A stretch of DNA of 56,189 nucleotides from Streptomyces sp. MMG1533. GTDB taxonomy: Bacteria > Actinomycetota > Actinomycetes > Streptomycetales > Streptomycetaceae. The first letter of the stretch is position 1, and every line of letters starts with the position of its first letter. Position numbers and translations under genes: made by a program. The notes below the pieces were generated by a model. It ran no database searches. It saw only the letters and a list, made by a program, of their open reading frames with translations, and was not told the DNA's origin. Shown piece after piece: positions 8,334-16,952 of this stretch. The stretch is taken from NCBI RefSeq assembly GCF_001279775.1, contig NZ_LGDG01000255.1, forward strand, positions 1 to 56,189, in the 5' to 3' direction.

Positions 8334-10040
8334 TCAGCCGCTCCCCGGCCGCCACCCCTGCAGCACCGCCGTGAACTGCTTGCGTGTCTTCGCCCAGCTC
8401 TTGGCCGGCGACGACATGTAGATGGCGTACTCGACGCCGTCCCGGGCCAGGTACGTCTCGTCGATGGCCCGGCGCGGCCCGGGGAACGGCGAGTCCTTGG
8501 CCTGCGCGGTCCACGTGTACTCCCACAGGGAGCCGTCGCGGTCGCGGTAGACGTTCTTCTCCAGCCTCACCCGGTAGTAGTCGGCCAGCCCATCGACCTG
8601 CTCCTCCAGGTCGATCTGGTGCAGGTGCGGGTCGCTGAAGTCCGGCGATGCGTCGACGGCGATACGGACGAAGTGCTCGCCGCCGTCGGGTGAGTAGTCG
8701 ATCTGCTGGATGCCGTCCTTGTTGCTGAAGACCGACCGCTTCCAGCCCTTGGGCAGGGAGAGGCTGAACCCCGCGGGATCGTCGACGGGCACCCAGTTGT
8801 CCGGAACGGAGCTCGGCGGAGAGGCCGTGCCCGTGTCGCCGGTGTCCGTGGGGCCGGGCGCGGCGGACGTCCCGGCGCCGGACTCCTGCTGCCGCCCCTC
8901 ATCCCATCGCTGCACGACCACGGCCGTACTCCCGCCGATGATCGCGGCGAGGGCGACGATGAGCGCGAGGGTGCGCAGCCGGCGGCGCTTGGGCGACGGC
9001 CGGGCGGCGGGGTGCGCCGGGCCGCCGACGACCGTCGGACCGGCCGCAGGAGGGTACGGCGTGCCGGTCGAAGCGGGGTACGGCGTGCCGGTGACCGGTG
9101 TGCTTGCCCCACCGTGCGCCCCGGTGGGGGCGCCGGTGTGGCCCCCCGTGCCGTACCCGTATCCCTGCCCCGCCCCCACGTGCTGCGTCTGAACGTACAG
9201 CTGCGCCGCGCTCGGCCGCCGCCCCTCCGCCGCCTCGGCGAGCATCTGCTCGGCCTCGGCCGCGCCGGGTCGTACGGCCGGGTCCTTGTGCAGCAGCGCG
9301 GTGATGACGGGCCCGAGCGGGCCGGCGTACCGCGCCTCGGTGGGCTCCTCGTCGACGACCGCCTGCATGGTGGTCAGGGGCGTGGTGCGGCGGAACGGCG
9401 ACCTGCCCTCGACCGCCGTGTACAGCGTGGCGCCGAGCGCCCACAGGTCGGAGGAGGCACCCGGGTCGTGGCCGCGGATCCGCTCGGGGGCGAGGTAGTC
9501 GACCGAGCCGACGATCTCTCCCGTACGGGTGATGGCGGTGTCGCCCTCCACCTGCGCGATGCCGAAGTCGGTGAGCAGGACGCGGCCGTCCCGGCCGAGC
9601 AGGACGTTGCCGGGCTTCACGTCGCGGTGCAGGACGCCGGCGGAGTGCGCGGCGCGCAGCGCCCGCAGCACCCACAGTCCGATACGGGCGGCCTCCCGCG
9701 GTTCGACCCGGCCCTGTTCCTTGACCGCGTCGGCCAGCGAGTGGCCCTCGACCAGCTCCATCACGATCCAGGGCCGGCCGTCGTGGTCGAGCACGTCGTG
9801 CACGGTGACGACGGCGGAGTGGTTGATCCGGGCGGCCGCGCGCGCCTCCGCCCGGGTGCGGGCGAGGAGGACGGTCCGGTCGCTCTCGGACACGTAGAGC
9901 GCGGCGGTCAGCTCCTTGATCGCGACGGTCCTGTGCAGCACCTCGTCGTGGGCACGCCAAACCTGGCCCATGCCGCCCTTGCCTATCGGGTCGGCGAGCC
10001 GGTAGCGCCCCGCTAGGAGCTGGCCCTGCATCTGATTCAC
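8334..10040 (-). CDS. Transmembrane Ser/Thr protein kinase with outer sensor-like domain
   Basis: Kinase of about 568 residues with Gly loop GKGGMGQVW, Lys42 (VAIKEL), HRDVKPGNVLL, LTDFGIAQV and DYLAPER intact. A Gly/Thr/Pro-rich juxtamembrane segment (about 290-350) leads to a membrane helix (LALIVALAAIIGGSTAVVV). The outer domain begins GFSLSLPKGWKRSV and ends TAVLQGWRPG. It is similar in layout to the outer parts of the kinases at 5311 and 13408 and the pseudokinase at 10205. GTG 10040 is preferred: the GGGGCAAC before it mirrors the GGAGGCAAC before the next gene's GTG. TTG 10052 and ATG 10031 are alternatives. The two genes are 164 bp apart on the same strand. Confidence 0.92.
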   Translation of the reverse strand: MNQMQGQLLAGRYRLADPIGKGGMGQVWRAHDEVLHRTVAIKELTAALYVSESDRTVLLARTRAEARAAARINHSAVVTVHDVLDHDGRPWIVMELVEGHSLADAVKEQGRVEPREAARIGLWVLRALRAAHSAGVLHRDVKPGNVLLGRDGRVLLTDFGIAQVEGDTAITRTGEIVGSVDYLAPERIRGHDPGASSDLWALGATLYTAVEGRSPFRRTTPLTTMQAVVDEEPTEARYAGPLGPVITALLHKDPAVRPGAAEAEQMLAEAAEGRRPSAAQLYVQTQHVGAGQGYGYGTGGHTGAPTGAHGGASTPVTGTPYPASTGTPYPPAAGPTVVGGPAHPAARPSPKRRRLRTLALIVALAAIIGGSTAVVVQRWDEGRQQESGAGTSAAPGPTDTGDTGTASPPSSVPDNWVPVDDPAGFSLSLPKGWKRSVFSNKDGIQQIDYSPDGGEHFVRIAVDASPDFSDPHLHQIDLEEQVDGLADYYRVRLEKNVYRDRDGSLWEYTWTAQAKDSPFPGPRRAIDETYLARDGVEYAIYMSSPAKSWAKTRKQFTAVLQGWRPGSG

Positions 10041-10108
10041 GTTGCCCCGCAATTGCTCTTGACAGGGTCAGACTAAGGACCGGCCCGCGCCTAAAGGAAC
10101 CTGGGGGG

Positions 10109-10132
10109 CGTCACGGTGACCGCACTGTGACG
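10109..10132. promoter_or_regulatory. Inverted repeat upstream of kinase gene
   Basis: CGTCAC (10109-10114) and GTGACG (10127-10132) form a 6-bp inverted repeat with a 12-base spacer, about 70 bp upstream of the kinase start at 10040. It could be an operator or a weak terminator for the upstream pseudokinase gene. Its function is not known. Confidence 0.35.
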
Positions 10133-10204
10133 GTTGTCGCTTCGGGAGACGAAAGTAAACCAACGGGCAAACGGAGACGTCCCCTCCGCCTCACGTGCTC
10201 CGGT

Positions 10205-13200
10205 TCAGCCGGTGGCCTGATACGTCTGTGCCGCCTGCTCGTAGAGCCGTGTCACCTCGTCCCGCTCAGCCTCCGGGCCGCGTACCTGCACCACGTGGTA
10301 CTTCCCGTCGACCAGCATCGCGAGATTGCGCACGAACAGCTCACGCCCGTCGTCGCCGGTCCAGGTGAACTGCCCCTCGGCCATGGTCCGCCCGCCCACC
10401 TGGATCGTCTTCAGCCCGGTCGCGGTGGCCCAGCTGGAGTCCCGGTACGGCTGCAGCTCGGCCTCCTTCTCCCGCTGGTACACCATGGGATCGCTGCCGT
10501 CCTCGGCCGCGCTGTCCCGCCCAGGCACGACGATCAGCTCGAAGTTCCCGTGCGCGTACACGACCTGCCCGCGACCGTTCTCCGCCGTGCGCTCCCAGCC
10601 GTCGGCGACGGCGACCCGGAAGCCCGCCGTGTCCTTGCGCAGGGTGAAGCCGTCGGCGACCTCGGGCCCGTCGGTCTGCGTCTGCGTGGAACCGGCGGAC
10701 GTCGAGGGACTGCCCTCGGACGACCCGGGCGAGGTCTGGTCGGGCCGCGGCTCGCTGCTCGCCTCCGGTGACTGCTCGGGTGCCTGGCTCGCCTCACCGG
10801 CGGACCCGGTCCGGTCCCCGGCGCCCTGGTCGTTCGGGTCCGCCTTCGGCATGAAGTACATGGCGTACGCGATCGCCCCGGCCAGCACGAGCAGGATCAG
10901 CAGAAGCAGGGTCCGCCCGAGCCTCCGCGGCGAACGGGCCTCCTCCCGTGCCCGCTTGTGCCGCCCGTGCGCACTCGTCGCGGGCAGCCCGGCGCGCCGC
11001 CTGCGCACCAGCTCGCCCCGACGGCGTACGACAGGCAGCCGGCTGGTGTCGGCGGGCGGCGCGGCGACGACGTGCGCGCCGGCCTCCGGCTCGGGCGCCG
11101 AACGCACCAACGAACGCAGCCAGCCGCGCAGCTCCTCGAAGTCCAGCCGCTCGGTCGGGTCCTGCCGCAGCAGCGACTCGACGACGGGCCTGAGCGGCCC
11201 GCACTCCTCGGCGAACGCGGGCGGCTCCGCACACACCAACTGCACCAGCTCGGCCGTCGACTCCTCCGGATACGGCGCATGCCCCTGTACCGCCCTGAAC
11301 AGCAACGCCCCGAGCGCCCACAGGTCGGTCTGCGGCCCGATCGGCGCCGCCAACTGCCAGTTCTCATGCACGGGTCCGGCCTGCTCCGGCGCCCACCGCT
11401 CCGTCACCGGCCCCACCACGGCCATCCGCGCCTGCCGAGCCCGCTCAGCAGCCAACGCGGTGGCCGGCCCCCGCCGCAGGGGCGCGCCGGCGGCCGGATC
11501 GCCCCAACGGCCGGGCGGCGGAGCAGACGCACCGGGCAGCGGCGGAGTGGCGGCACCGGGCAGCGCGGGAGCGGGCGAGCCGTGAGAGCCCGGGGCCGGG
11601 ACGCCGTAGGCCGACGGGGCCGGGACACCATGTGCGGTCACGCCACGACCCGCGGACGGAACACCCCCGGCGGGCGACGCGCCGACGCCGGGCGTCGCAC
11701 CGGGCGACGCCGCGATCCCGCCGACCCCGCCACGAGGCGCGGCCCCATGCCAGGACGAGGCACTCACCCCATAGGGGTCGGCTATCTGGCCCGGCGCAAC
11801 GCCCCCGGCCGGATCCTGCCCGCCGTTCGGCGCGGGGTACGGCGGCTGCTGGGCACCGTCGGCGGCGGGGTAGGTGGACGGCGGCGACTGCCCACCGTTC
11901 GCCGCGGGATACGGCGGCTGCTGGGCACCGTTGGCCGTGGGATACGGCGGCTCCGCCGAGCCGTTGGCGTGTGCTGCCGGGTCACCCTCGGGCGCGGGGC
12001 GAGCTCCGGGCAGTGCCGCCCGCCCGCTCTGCTGAGCCTCCTGGACCCGGGCAGCGGCCCGAGCCCCCGCGCGATACGCGGCGATCGCCCCGGCTCGCGC
12101 CGCCCTGACGTCCGTACCGCCGTCGGCGTCCCTGCGGGCGACCGCGGCCGAGGTTCCCGCCCCGTTCGCGTTCCCCGGCTCCGCTGCGGGAACCGGCAGT
12201 CCTCCGGCCTCCCGCGCCTCGATGGCGGCCCGCCGAGCAGCCTCGGGGTCGACACCACCGAAGCCACCGCTGCCACTGCCACTGCCACTGCCACCAGCAG
12301 CTCGATGGACACCAACGGCACCGCTGGAGCCATGCGCACCACCGGGCCCCGCAGCCACACCGGCTCCGCCGACTCCACGGGGCCGACCGGCATTACCGGC
12401 ACCACCGCCACGACCAGGTTCGCCTACACCGCCGATGCCCCCGGCGGTCCCGGCACCGCCCACACGTCCAAATCCACCCGTGCCCCCAGGCCCACCAGCC
12501 GCCGGTGGCCCACCTGACCCACCAGGGCCCCCGGGCCCCGCCCCGTCACCGAACTCCCCGCCCCCGGCTCCCCATTCGGCCGCCTCGGCCGGCACCGGGT
12601 CGTACCCGCACAGCGCTTCCTCCGCCGCGCCGACCGCGAGCCCGGTCAGCATCACGCGGCCGTCGTCGCAGACGAGCACCGTGCGGGCGGTGATGTTCCG
12701 GTGCACCCAGCCGTGCGCGTGCAGCACCCGCAGCGCCATGAGGACGTCGGAGGCGACCTCGGCCGCCCGGTACGGCGTGAGCGGCTTCTCCGCGAGCAGC
12801 GCCGCCAGCGGCCGCGCGGGCACCAACTCGCTGACTATCCACAGCGAACCGCCGTCGGCGAACACGTCGAAGACCTGGTCGAGCCGAGGGTGATCGGGAA
12901 TCCGGGCCGCCGCCTGCGCGGCCTCGACGGCCCGCCGCACGGCCGGATCAGCCGGCCGCCGCGCCGCCGCACCCGCCGGAGCACGCCGCGCCCCCCGCTC
13001 CCGGGCCGCCCGCGGTTCCCGCGCCGTGAACCCGTCCGGCAGCCCTTCCGCGTCGAGCACCTCAGCCTCGACGACCTCGGGCAACGGCACCTGCCTGACC
13101 AGGACTTCCTGCCCGCTGTAGGTGTCGAAGGCGCGGGTCTCGGTGAGTTCGTACTCGTCGGAGGGCGGCAGCGGCAGGCGGTAGCGGTCGGCGAGTACCC

Positions 13201-13219
13201 GTCCCGCATAGTCGTCCAC
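10205..13219 (-). CDS. Membrane pseudokinase with about 400-residue insertion
   Basis: Kinase-family protein of 1004 residues that has lost its catalytic residues. There is no Gly-rich loop. The Lys position reads VLVRQV, the HRD motif reads HRN (173-175) and the DFG position reads GLA (193-195, in VMLTGLAVG). The fold itself is still recognisable: WIVSELV before the catalytic loop, and ERWAPEQ, TDLWALGALLFRA and LLRQDPTERLDF after it. Between the DFG position and ERWAPEQ, where the activation segment belongs, lies a Gly/Pro/Ala-rich segment of about 400 residues. A Lys/Arg-rich stretch precedes a membrane helix at about 770-790 and an outer domain of the cluster type (GFRVAVADGWERT). GTG 13219 is well supported by GGGGGAGG upstream. 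It could act as a scaffold or allosteric partner of the neighbouring active kinases (inference). Confidence 0.9.
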   Translation of the reverse strand: MDDYAGRVLADRYRLPLPPSDEYELTETRAFDTYSGQEVLVRQVPLPEVVEAEVLDAEGLPDGFTAREPRAARERGARRAPAGAAARRPADPAVRRAVEAAQAAARIPDHPRLDQVFDVFADGGSLWIVSELVPARPLAALLAEKPLTPYRAAEVASDVLMALRVLHAHGWVHRNITARTVLVCDDGRVMLTGLAVGAAEEALCGYDPVPAEAAEWGAGGGEFGDGAGPGGPGGSGGPPAAGGPGGTGGFGRVGGAGTAGGIGGVGEPGRGGGAGNAGRPRGVGGAGVAAGPGGAHGSSGAVGVHRAAGGSGSGSGSGGFGGVDPEAARRAAIEAREAGGLPVPAAEPGNANGAGTSAAVARRDADGGTDVRAARAGAIAAYRAGARAAARVQEAQQSGRAALPGARPAPEGDPAAHANGSAEPPYPTANGAQQPPYPAANGGQSPPSTYPAADGAQQPPYPAPNGGQDPAGGVAPGQIADPYGVSASSWHGAAPRGGVGGIAASPGATPGVGASPAGGVPSAGRGVTAHGVPAPSAYGVPAPGSHGSPAPALPGAATPPLPGASAPPPGRWGDPAAGAPLRRGPATALAAERARQARMAVVGPVTERWAPEQAGPVHENWQLAAPIGPQTDLWALGALLFRAVQGHAPYPEESTAELVQLVCAEPPAFAEECGPLRPVVESLLRQDPTERLDFEELRGWLRSLVRSAPEPEAGAHVVAAPPADTSRLPVVRRRGELVRRRRAGLPATSAHGRHKRAREEARSPRRLGRTLLLLILLVLAGAIAYAMYFMPKADPNDQGAGDRTGSAGEASQAPEQSPEASSEPRPDQTSPGSSEGSPSTSAGSTQTQTDGPEVADGFTLRKDTAGFRVAVADGWERTAENGRGQVVYAHGNFELIVVPGRDSAAEDGSDPMVYQREKEAELQPYRDSSWATATGLKTIQVGGRTMAEGQFTWTGDDGRELFVRNLAMLVDGKYHVVQVRGPEAERDEVTRLYEQAAQTYQATG

Positions 13220-13381
13220 GTTGCCTCCCCCGGCCGCCCGGTTGGTCAATTCCGTTCGCCTCGCGGCCCGTTCTGTGTGCATACCTGGATGCGTACGGTC
13301 CGCAAGCACTCACGATACGTGCCGGAGGCAACTCGCAAAGAGGGGATGCCAGATCTCACGCCTCAAACAGAAAACCGAACA

Positions 13382-13398
13382 AGGTGTCGATCACACCT
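13382..13398 (-). terminator. Intrinsic terminator after kinase gene
   Basis: AGGTGT pairs with ACACCT across a 5-base loop, ten bases after the stop of the kinase at 13408. On the minus strand it is followed by a T-rich run (TTGTTCGGTTTTC), as in classical terminators. Confidence 0.6.
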
Positions 13399-13407
13399 CG
13401 CGTCGCC

Positions 13408-15597
13408 TTACGACTTCGGTTCGAACGTGTCCGCCAGCGTCTTCCACGTGTCCTTGCGCAGCGTGCTGTCCCACTTCGCGTCTTTCGCCGTGTACATCAG
13501 GGCATATCCGAGATGGCTGTTGACGACGAAGCCGCGGTCGATCGTCCGGTACTTCGTGCCGCCCTCCGAGTAGGTGAACTCCCAGTCGGCCGTGTTCCAG
13601 CTGCGGTAGTCCACCTTCTCTATGCGGATCCTCTTGTACTGAGAGCGCGTCATGTAGCTCTCCTGGCTCTCCCAGTCCGCCACGGGGTCGCCCTTCGGCG
13701 TGGAGGTCCAGGCCACGAGCAGCTTCTGCCCGTCGGGCCCGGCGAAACGGTCTCCCGCCGCCCCCGTCGACTGGTACTTCCACCCTTCGGGCAGCCCTAT
13801 CGAGTACCCCTGGCTCCCCTTGTACGTCGTCTCCGCCGCGTTGCCGTCACCGGAACCGGAAGAGCCGTCGTCCGAGCCACTGCCGCCGGACGCACTCGCG
13901 TCGGCGCTCGGCGTGTTCCCGGACCCCGAACCCGTTGCCGCGGACTCGGTCGCCGAGCCGTCCGTACGCGTACCGCCGCTCTCGTCCTCCTTGGTGTCGG
14001 CACTCGCGCTCGCACTGGCCGACACCTTGCTGCCACCGCTCTTGGCCCCGTCCGAGCCCCCGTCGTCACCGAAGGTGAGGGCCAGCACGGTGCCGATCAC
14101 GGCGAGCGCCACGACCACCGCGATGATCACCAGCGTCCGCCGCGGCACCACATCGGTGAGCGGCGCCCTCGGCACGGGCCGCGGCGGAAGATCCGGTGGC
14201 GTCATCACGGGCCACCCGGAACTACGCCCGTCCGTCGACGCGTTGGCACCCGCGCCTCCCGCGGCCGCAGCGGTTCCCTGTGCACCCGCACCCCGGTCAC
14301 GAGGCCCGGGCACCCCGGCGGAAGCCGGGCCCGATCCCGCGGCCCCACTCGACGCGGCCTTCCCCGAGACGCCGGCCCTACCGGCACCCGACGCACCCGT
14401 ACCGCCCCCGGCCCCGGAGTCCGCGGTACGGCCACCCGCTCCGGATCCCGACGTACCCGACGCACCACCACCGGATCCAGAGGCAGCCGTACCGCTGCCA
14501 CCCGAGCCCGAAGTGGCCGTACCCTCACCGGACTTGGTCCGGGACGCGGCCGCGGAAGAAGCCGCGGCACCCGCCGCACCGGCGGCCTTCCGCACGGACC
14601 GCAAGGCCCCGCGCAACCGCTCGCCGGCCTCCTCGCCCCGCTTGCCCCGGTCCGCCCGCTCATCGGGCTGCGGGGGCAGCGGCACGACCTTCGTCGCGTC
14701 CGGCTCCGGCTCCGGCTCGGACTTCTTCGGCTCGGGCGCGTGGATCACGGCGTTGAGCATCGCCCGCGCGCCCGCGACGTCGAGCCGCTTGGCGGGATCC
14801 TTGTTGAGCAGGCCGTAGATGACGTCCTTCAGCGGCCCGGCGTTCTTCGGCTCCTCCAGTGGCTCGGTCATCACCGCGGTCAGGGTCGCGATCGCCGACC
14901 CCTTGTCGTACGGCGGCGCTCCCTCGACCGACGCGTACAGCAGCCCGCCCAGCGACCAGAGGTCGGCCGCCGGTCCCGGCTTGTGCCCGCGGGCCCGCTC
15001 CGGGGAGATGTAGGAGGGCGCGCCGACGAGCATGCCGGTCGAGGTGATGGACGGGTCGCCCTCGACCTGGGCGATGCCGAAGTCGGTGAGCACGACCCGG
15101 CCGTCCTCGGAGATCAGCACGTTCGACGGCTTCACGTCACGGTGCAGGATGCCCTCGCGGTGCGCGGACCGCAGCACGTCGAGGATCGCCAGACCGACCT
15201 CCGCCGCGCGCCCGGGCTCCAGGAGACCGTCCTCCCGGATGACCTCGGCGAGCGACTTGCCCTCGACGAGCTCCATCACGATCCACGGCCGGTCGTCCTC
15301 GTCGACCACGTCGAAGACCGTCACCGCGCTGTTGTTGCGGATCCGCGCGATCGCCTTGGCCTCGCGCAGCGTGCGCGTGATCAGCCGCCGCTTCTCGTCC
15401 TCGTCGATGTTGGACGGGAACCGCAGTTCCTTGACGGCCACCGTCCGGCCCAGGGTCTCGTCCTCGGCACGCCACACCGTGCCCATGCCGCCGCGACCGA
15501 GTACACCTCCCAGCCGGTACCGCCCTGCGAGGAGACGCTCGTGGTTGTCCTGACGAGTCTCCTGACGGGATGTCCCCGCCCGCTCCGCCTCCGACAT
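13408..15597 (-). CDS. Transmembrane Ser/Thr protein kinase with outer sensor-like domain
   Basis: Active-looking kinase of about 729 residues. Gly loop GRGGMGTVW, Lys56 (VAVKEL), HRDVKPSNVLI, LTDFGIAQV and SYISPER are present. After the C-lobe a 200-residue Ala/Gly/Ser-rich linker leads to a membrane helix (LVIIAVVVALAVIGTVLALTF). A Ser/Gly-rich spacer follows, then the outer domain beginning GYSIGLPEGWKYQ. This domain has the same P-x-GW opening as the other outer domains in the cluster. ATG 15597 is taken as the start, with AGGGGA just upstream; ATG 15609 is possible. It is the first kinase gene of the minus-strand run and is divergent from the serine hydrolase at 15768. It lies next but one to glpD, the position of the S. 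coelicolor kinase SCO4775 as I remember it. Confidence 0.92.
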   Translation of the reverse strand: MSEAERAGTSRQETRQDNHERLLAGRYRLGGVLGRGGMGTVWRAEDETLGRTVAVKELRFPSNIDEDEKRRLITRTLREAKAIARIRNNSAVTVFDVVDEDDRPWIVMELVEGKSLAEVIREDGLLEPGRAAEVGLAILDVLRSAHREGILHRDVKPSNVLISEDGRVVLTDFGIAQVEGDPSITSTGMLVGAPSYISPERARGHKPGPAADLWSLGGLLYASVEGAPPYDKGSAIATLTAVMTEPLEEPKNAGPLKDVIYGLLNKDPAKRLDVAGARAMLNAVIHAPEPKKSEPEPEPDATKVVPLPPQPDERADRGKRGEEAGERLRGALRSVRKAAGAAGAAASSAAASRTKSGEGTATSGSGGSGTAASGSGGGASGTSGSGAGGRTADSGAGGGTGASGAGRAGVSGKAASSGAAGSGPASAGVPGPRDRGAGAQGTAAAAGGAGANASTDGRSSGWPVMTPPDLPPRPVPRAPLTDVVPRRTLVIIAVVVALAVIGTVLALTFGDDGGSDGAKSGGSKVSASASASADTKEDESGGTRTDGSATESAATGSGSGNTPSADASASGGSGSDDGSSGSGDGNAAETTYKGSQGYSIGLPEGWKYQSTGAAGDRFAGPDGQKLLVAWTSTPKGDPVADWESQESYMTRSQYKRIRIEKVDYRSWNTADWEFTYSEGGTKYRTIDRGFVVNSHLGYALMYTAKDAKWDSTLRKDTWKTLADTFEPKS

Positions 15598-15767
15598 GCG
15601 TCCCCTCATACAACCCGCCCTGACAGAGCCTCCATTGTCCCTCACCCGACAAGTGCCTGACGCCCAGGGTGCCCCTGACGGCACCGGCAGCCCTCCGCAC
15701 GGGGTCCCGGTGAAGCTCCTGTTCCGCCGCCCTGCATGATGGGCTCCGACGAGGGAGGACCCGCTTG

Positions 15768-16811
15768 ATGCCACCGCTTCGGACGCTGTCGGCCGTGGCC
15801 GTGTGCCTGGCGCTCCTCGCCCTGGCCCCGGCCGCTTCCTCGGCACCCACCGTCCCGCCCACGGACGGGGTCCTTCCGCTGCTGGTCAAACGGGGTGGCA
15901 CCCCGGCCGCGGCCCTGCTGGCCCGCGAGGAAACCGGCACCCGGTATGTCCAGAGCGGTCAGGGCATCGCCCGTGCCGAGCACTTCCGCGCCGGCAGCAT
16001 CACGAAGACCTTCATCGCGACGGTCGTCCTGCAGCTGGCCGCCGAACACCGCCTGAAACTGTCCGACACCGTGGAGCAGCACCTGCCCGGCCTGGTGCGG
16101 GGAGCCGGCAACGACGGCCGCGCGCTGACCCTGCGCGCCCTGCTCACCCACACCAGCGGCCTGTACGACTTCACCGCGGACACCGGCGGCGACGTCCCCG
16201 TCACCCCTCTTCAAGCCGTGCGCATCGCACTCACCCACCCCCTGGCCGACCCCGGCCGCTTCTCCTACTCGAACACCAACTACGTCCTGCTCGGCATGGT
16301 CGTCGAGCAGGTCACCGGCCACTCGTACGCCACCGAGGCCGAGCGCCGCGTCATCGCTCCGCTGGGTCTGACGGGCACCTCCTTCCCCGGCTCCCGCACG
16401 ACTCTCCCCTCCCCGCACGGCCGCGCCTACGCGGCCGACGGAACCGACGTCACCGAACTCGACCCGCGGGTGGCCGGCGCCGCGGGCGAGCTGGTGACCA
16501 CGCTCGCCGACCTGGACCGCTTCTACGCCGCCCTGCTCGGCGGCCGGCTCCTGCCCCCGCGCCGGCTGCGCGAGATGCTCGACACCCGCACCGCACACGG
16601 CTCGTACGGCATGGGTCTGTTCCCGGTGAAGCTGCCGTGCGGCACGACGGTGTGGGGGCACAACGGCCGCATCACCGGCAGCTACGTGCGCACCGCAGCC
16701 ACGGTGGGCGGCCGCCGCGTCCTCACATTCCGCGTGAACACGACGGCGATTGCAGATCCCGGCCTCGAACCCCGGTTGCTCGCCGCCGAGTTCTGCCCCC
16801 GCACCTCGTAG
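15768..16811 (+). CDS. Secreted serine hydrolase, class C beta-lactamase / DD-peptidase family
   Basis: Exported protein of 347 residues with a clear signal peptide (LSAVAVCLALLALAPAASSA). The penicillin-recognising fold is marked by three motifs. The nucleophile is in SITK (SxxK, in AGSITKTF), the second motif is YSN (in SYSNTNYVLLG), and the third is HNG (in WGHNGRI) in place of KTG. This pattern fits D-alanyl-D-alanine carboxypeptidases of the R61 type and related esterases; a beta-lactamase role is less likely. ATG 15768 has the ribosome site GAGGGAGGA upstream. It probably trims peptidoglycan peptides or cleaves a related ester outside the cell. It is divergent from the kinase gene and convergent with glpD. 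Confidence 0.85.
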   Translation: MPPLRTLSAVAVCLALLALAPAASSAPTVPPTDGVLPLLVKRGGTPAAALLAREETGTRYVQSGQGIARAEHFRAGSITKTFIATVVLQLAAEHRLKLSDTVEQHLPGLVRGAGNDGRALTLRALLTHTSGLYDFTADTGGDVPVTPLQAVRIALTHPLADPGRFSYSNTNYVLLGMVVEQVTGHSYATEAERRVIAPLGLTGTSFPGSRTTLPSPHGRAYAADGTDVTELDPRVAGAAGELVTTLADLDRFYAALLGGRLLPPRRLREMLDTRTAHGSYGMGLFPVKLPCGTTVWGHNGRITGSYVRTAATVGGRRVLTFRVNTTAIADPGLEPRLLAAEFCPRTS

Positions 16812-16899
16812 AACGGCCGGGTTTCGAACGAAGATCCCGGCTCGCGACACTCGTTCGAGTGACGTTCGGCCACCTGCCGCCGACGCTCGGCCACCCCAC

Positions 16900-16950
16900 C
16901 CGGAAAGCCGGAAGCCCGAGGCCGGAAGCCGGAAGCCGGAAGCCGGAAAG
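16900..16950. repeat. Short 7-bp tandem repeat between convergent genes
   Basis: About six imperfect copies of GCCGGAA lie between the stop of the serine hydrolase and the stop of glpD. The sequence could be a slippage-prone spacer. No long stem is formed, so it is not called a terminator. Confidence 0.6.
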
Positions 16951-16952
16951 CC

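Noticed and set aside
10326..12893. Plus-strand ORFs over the Gly/Pro-rich pseudokinase insertion
   Set aside because: They are Pro/Arg-rich by-products of the repeat-like G+C-rich sequence; the minus frame continues into conserved kinase C-lobe motifs.
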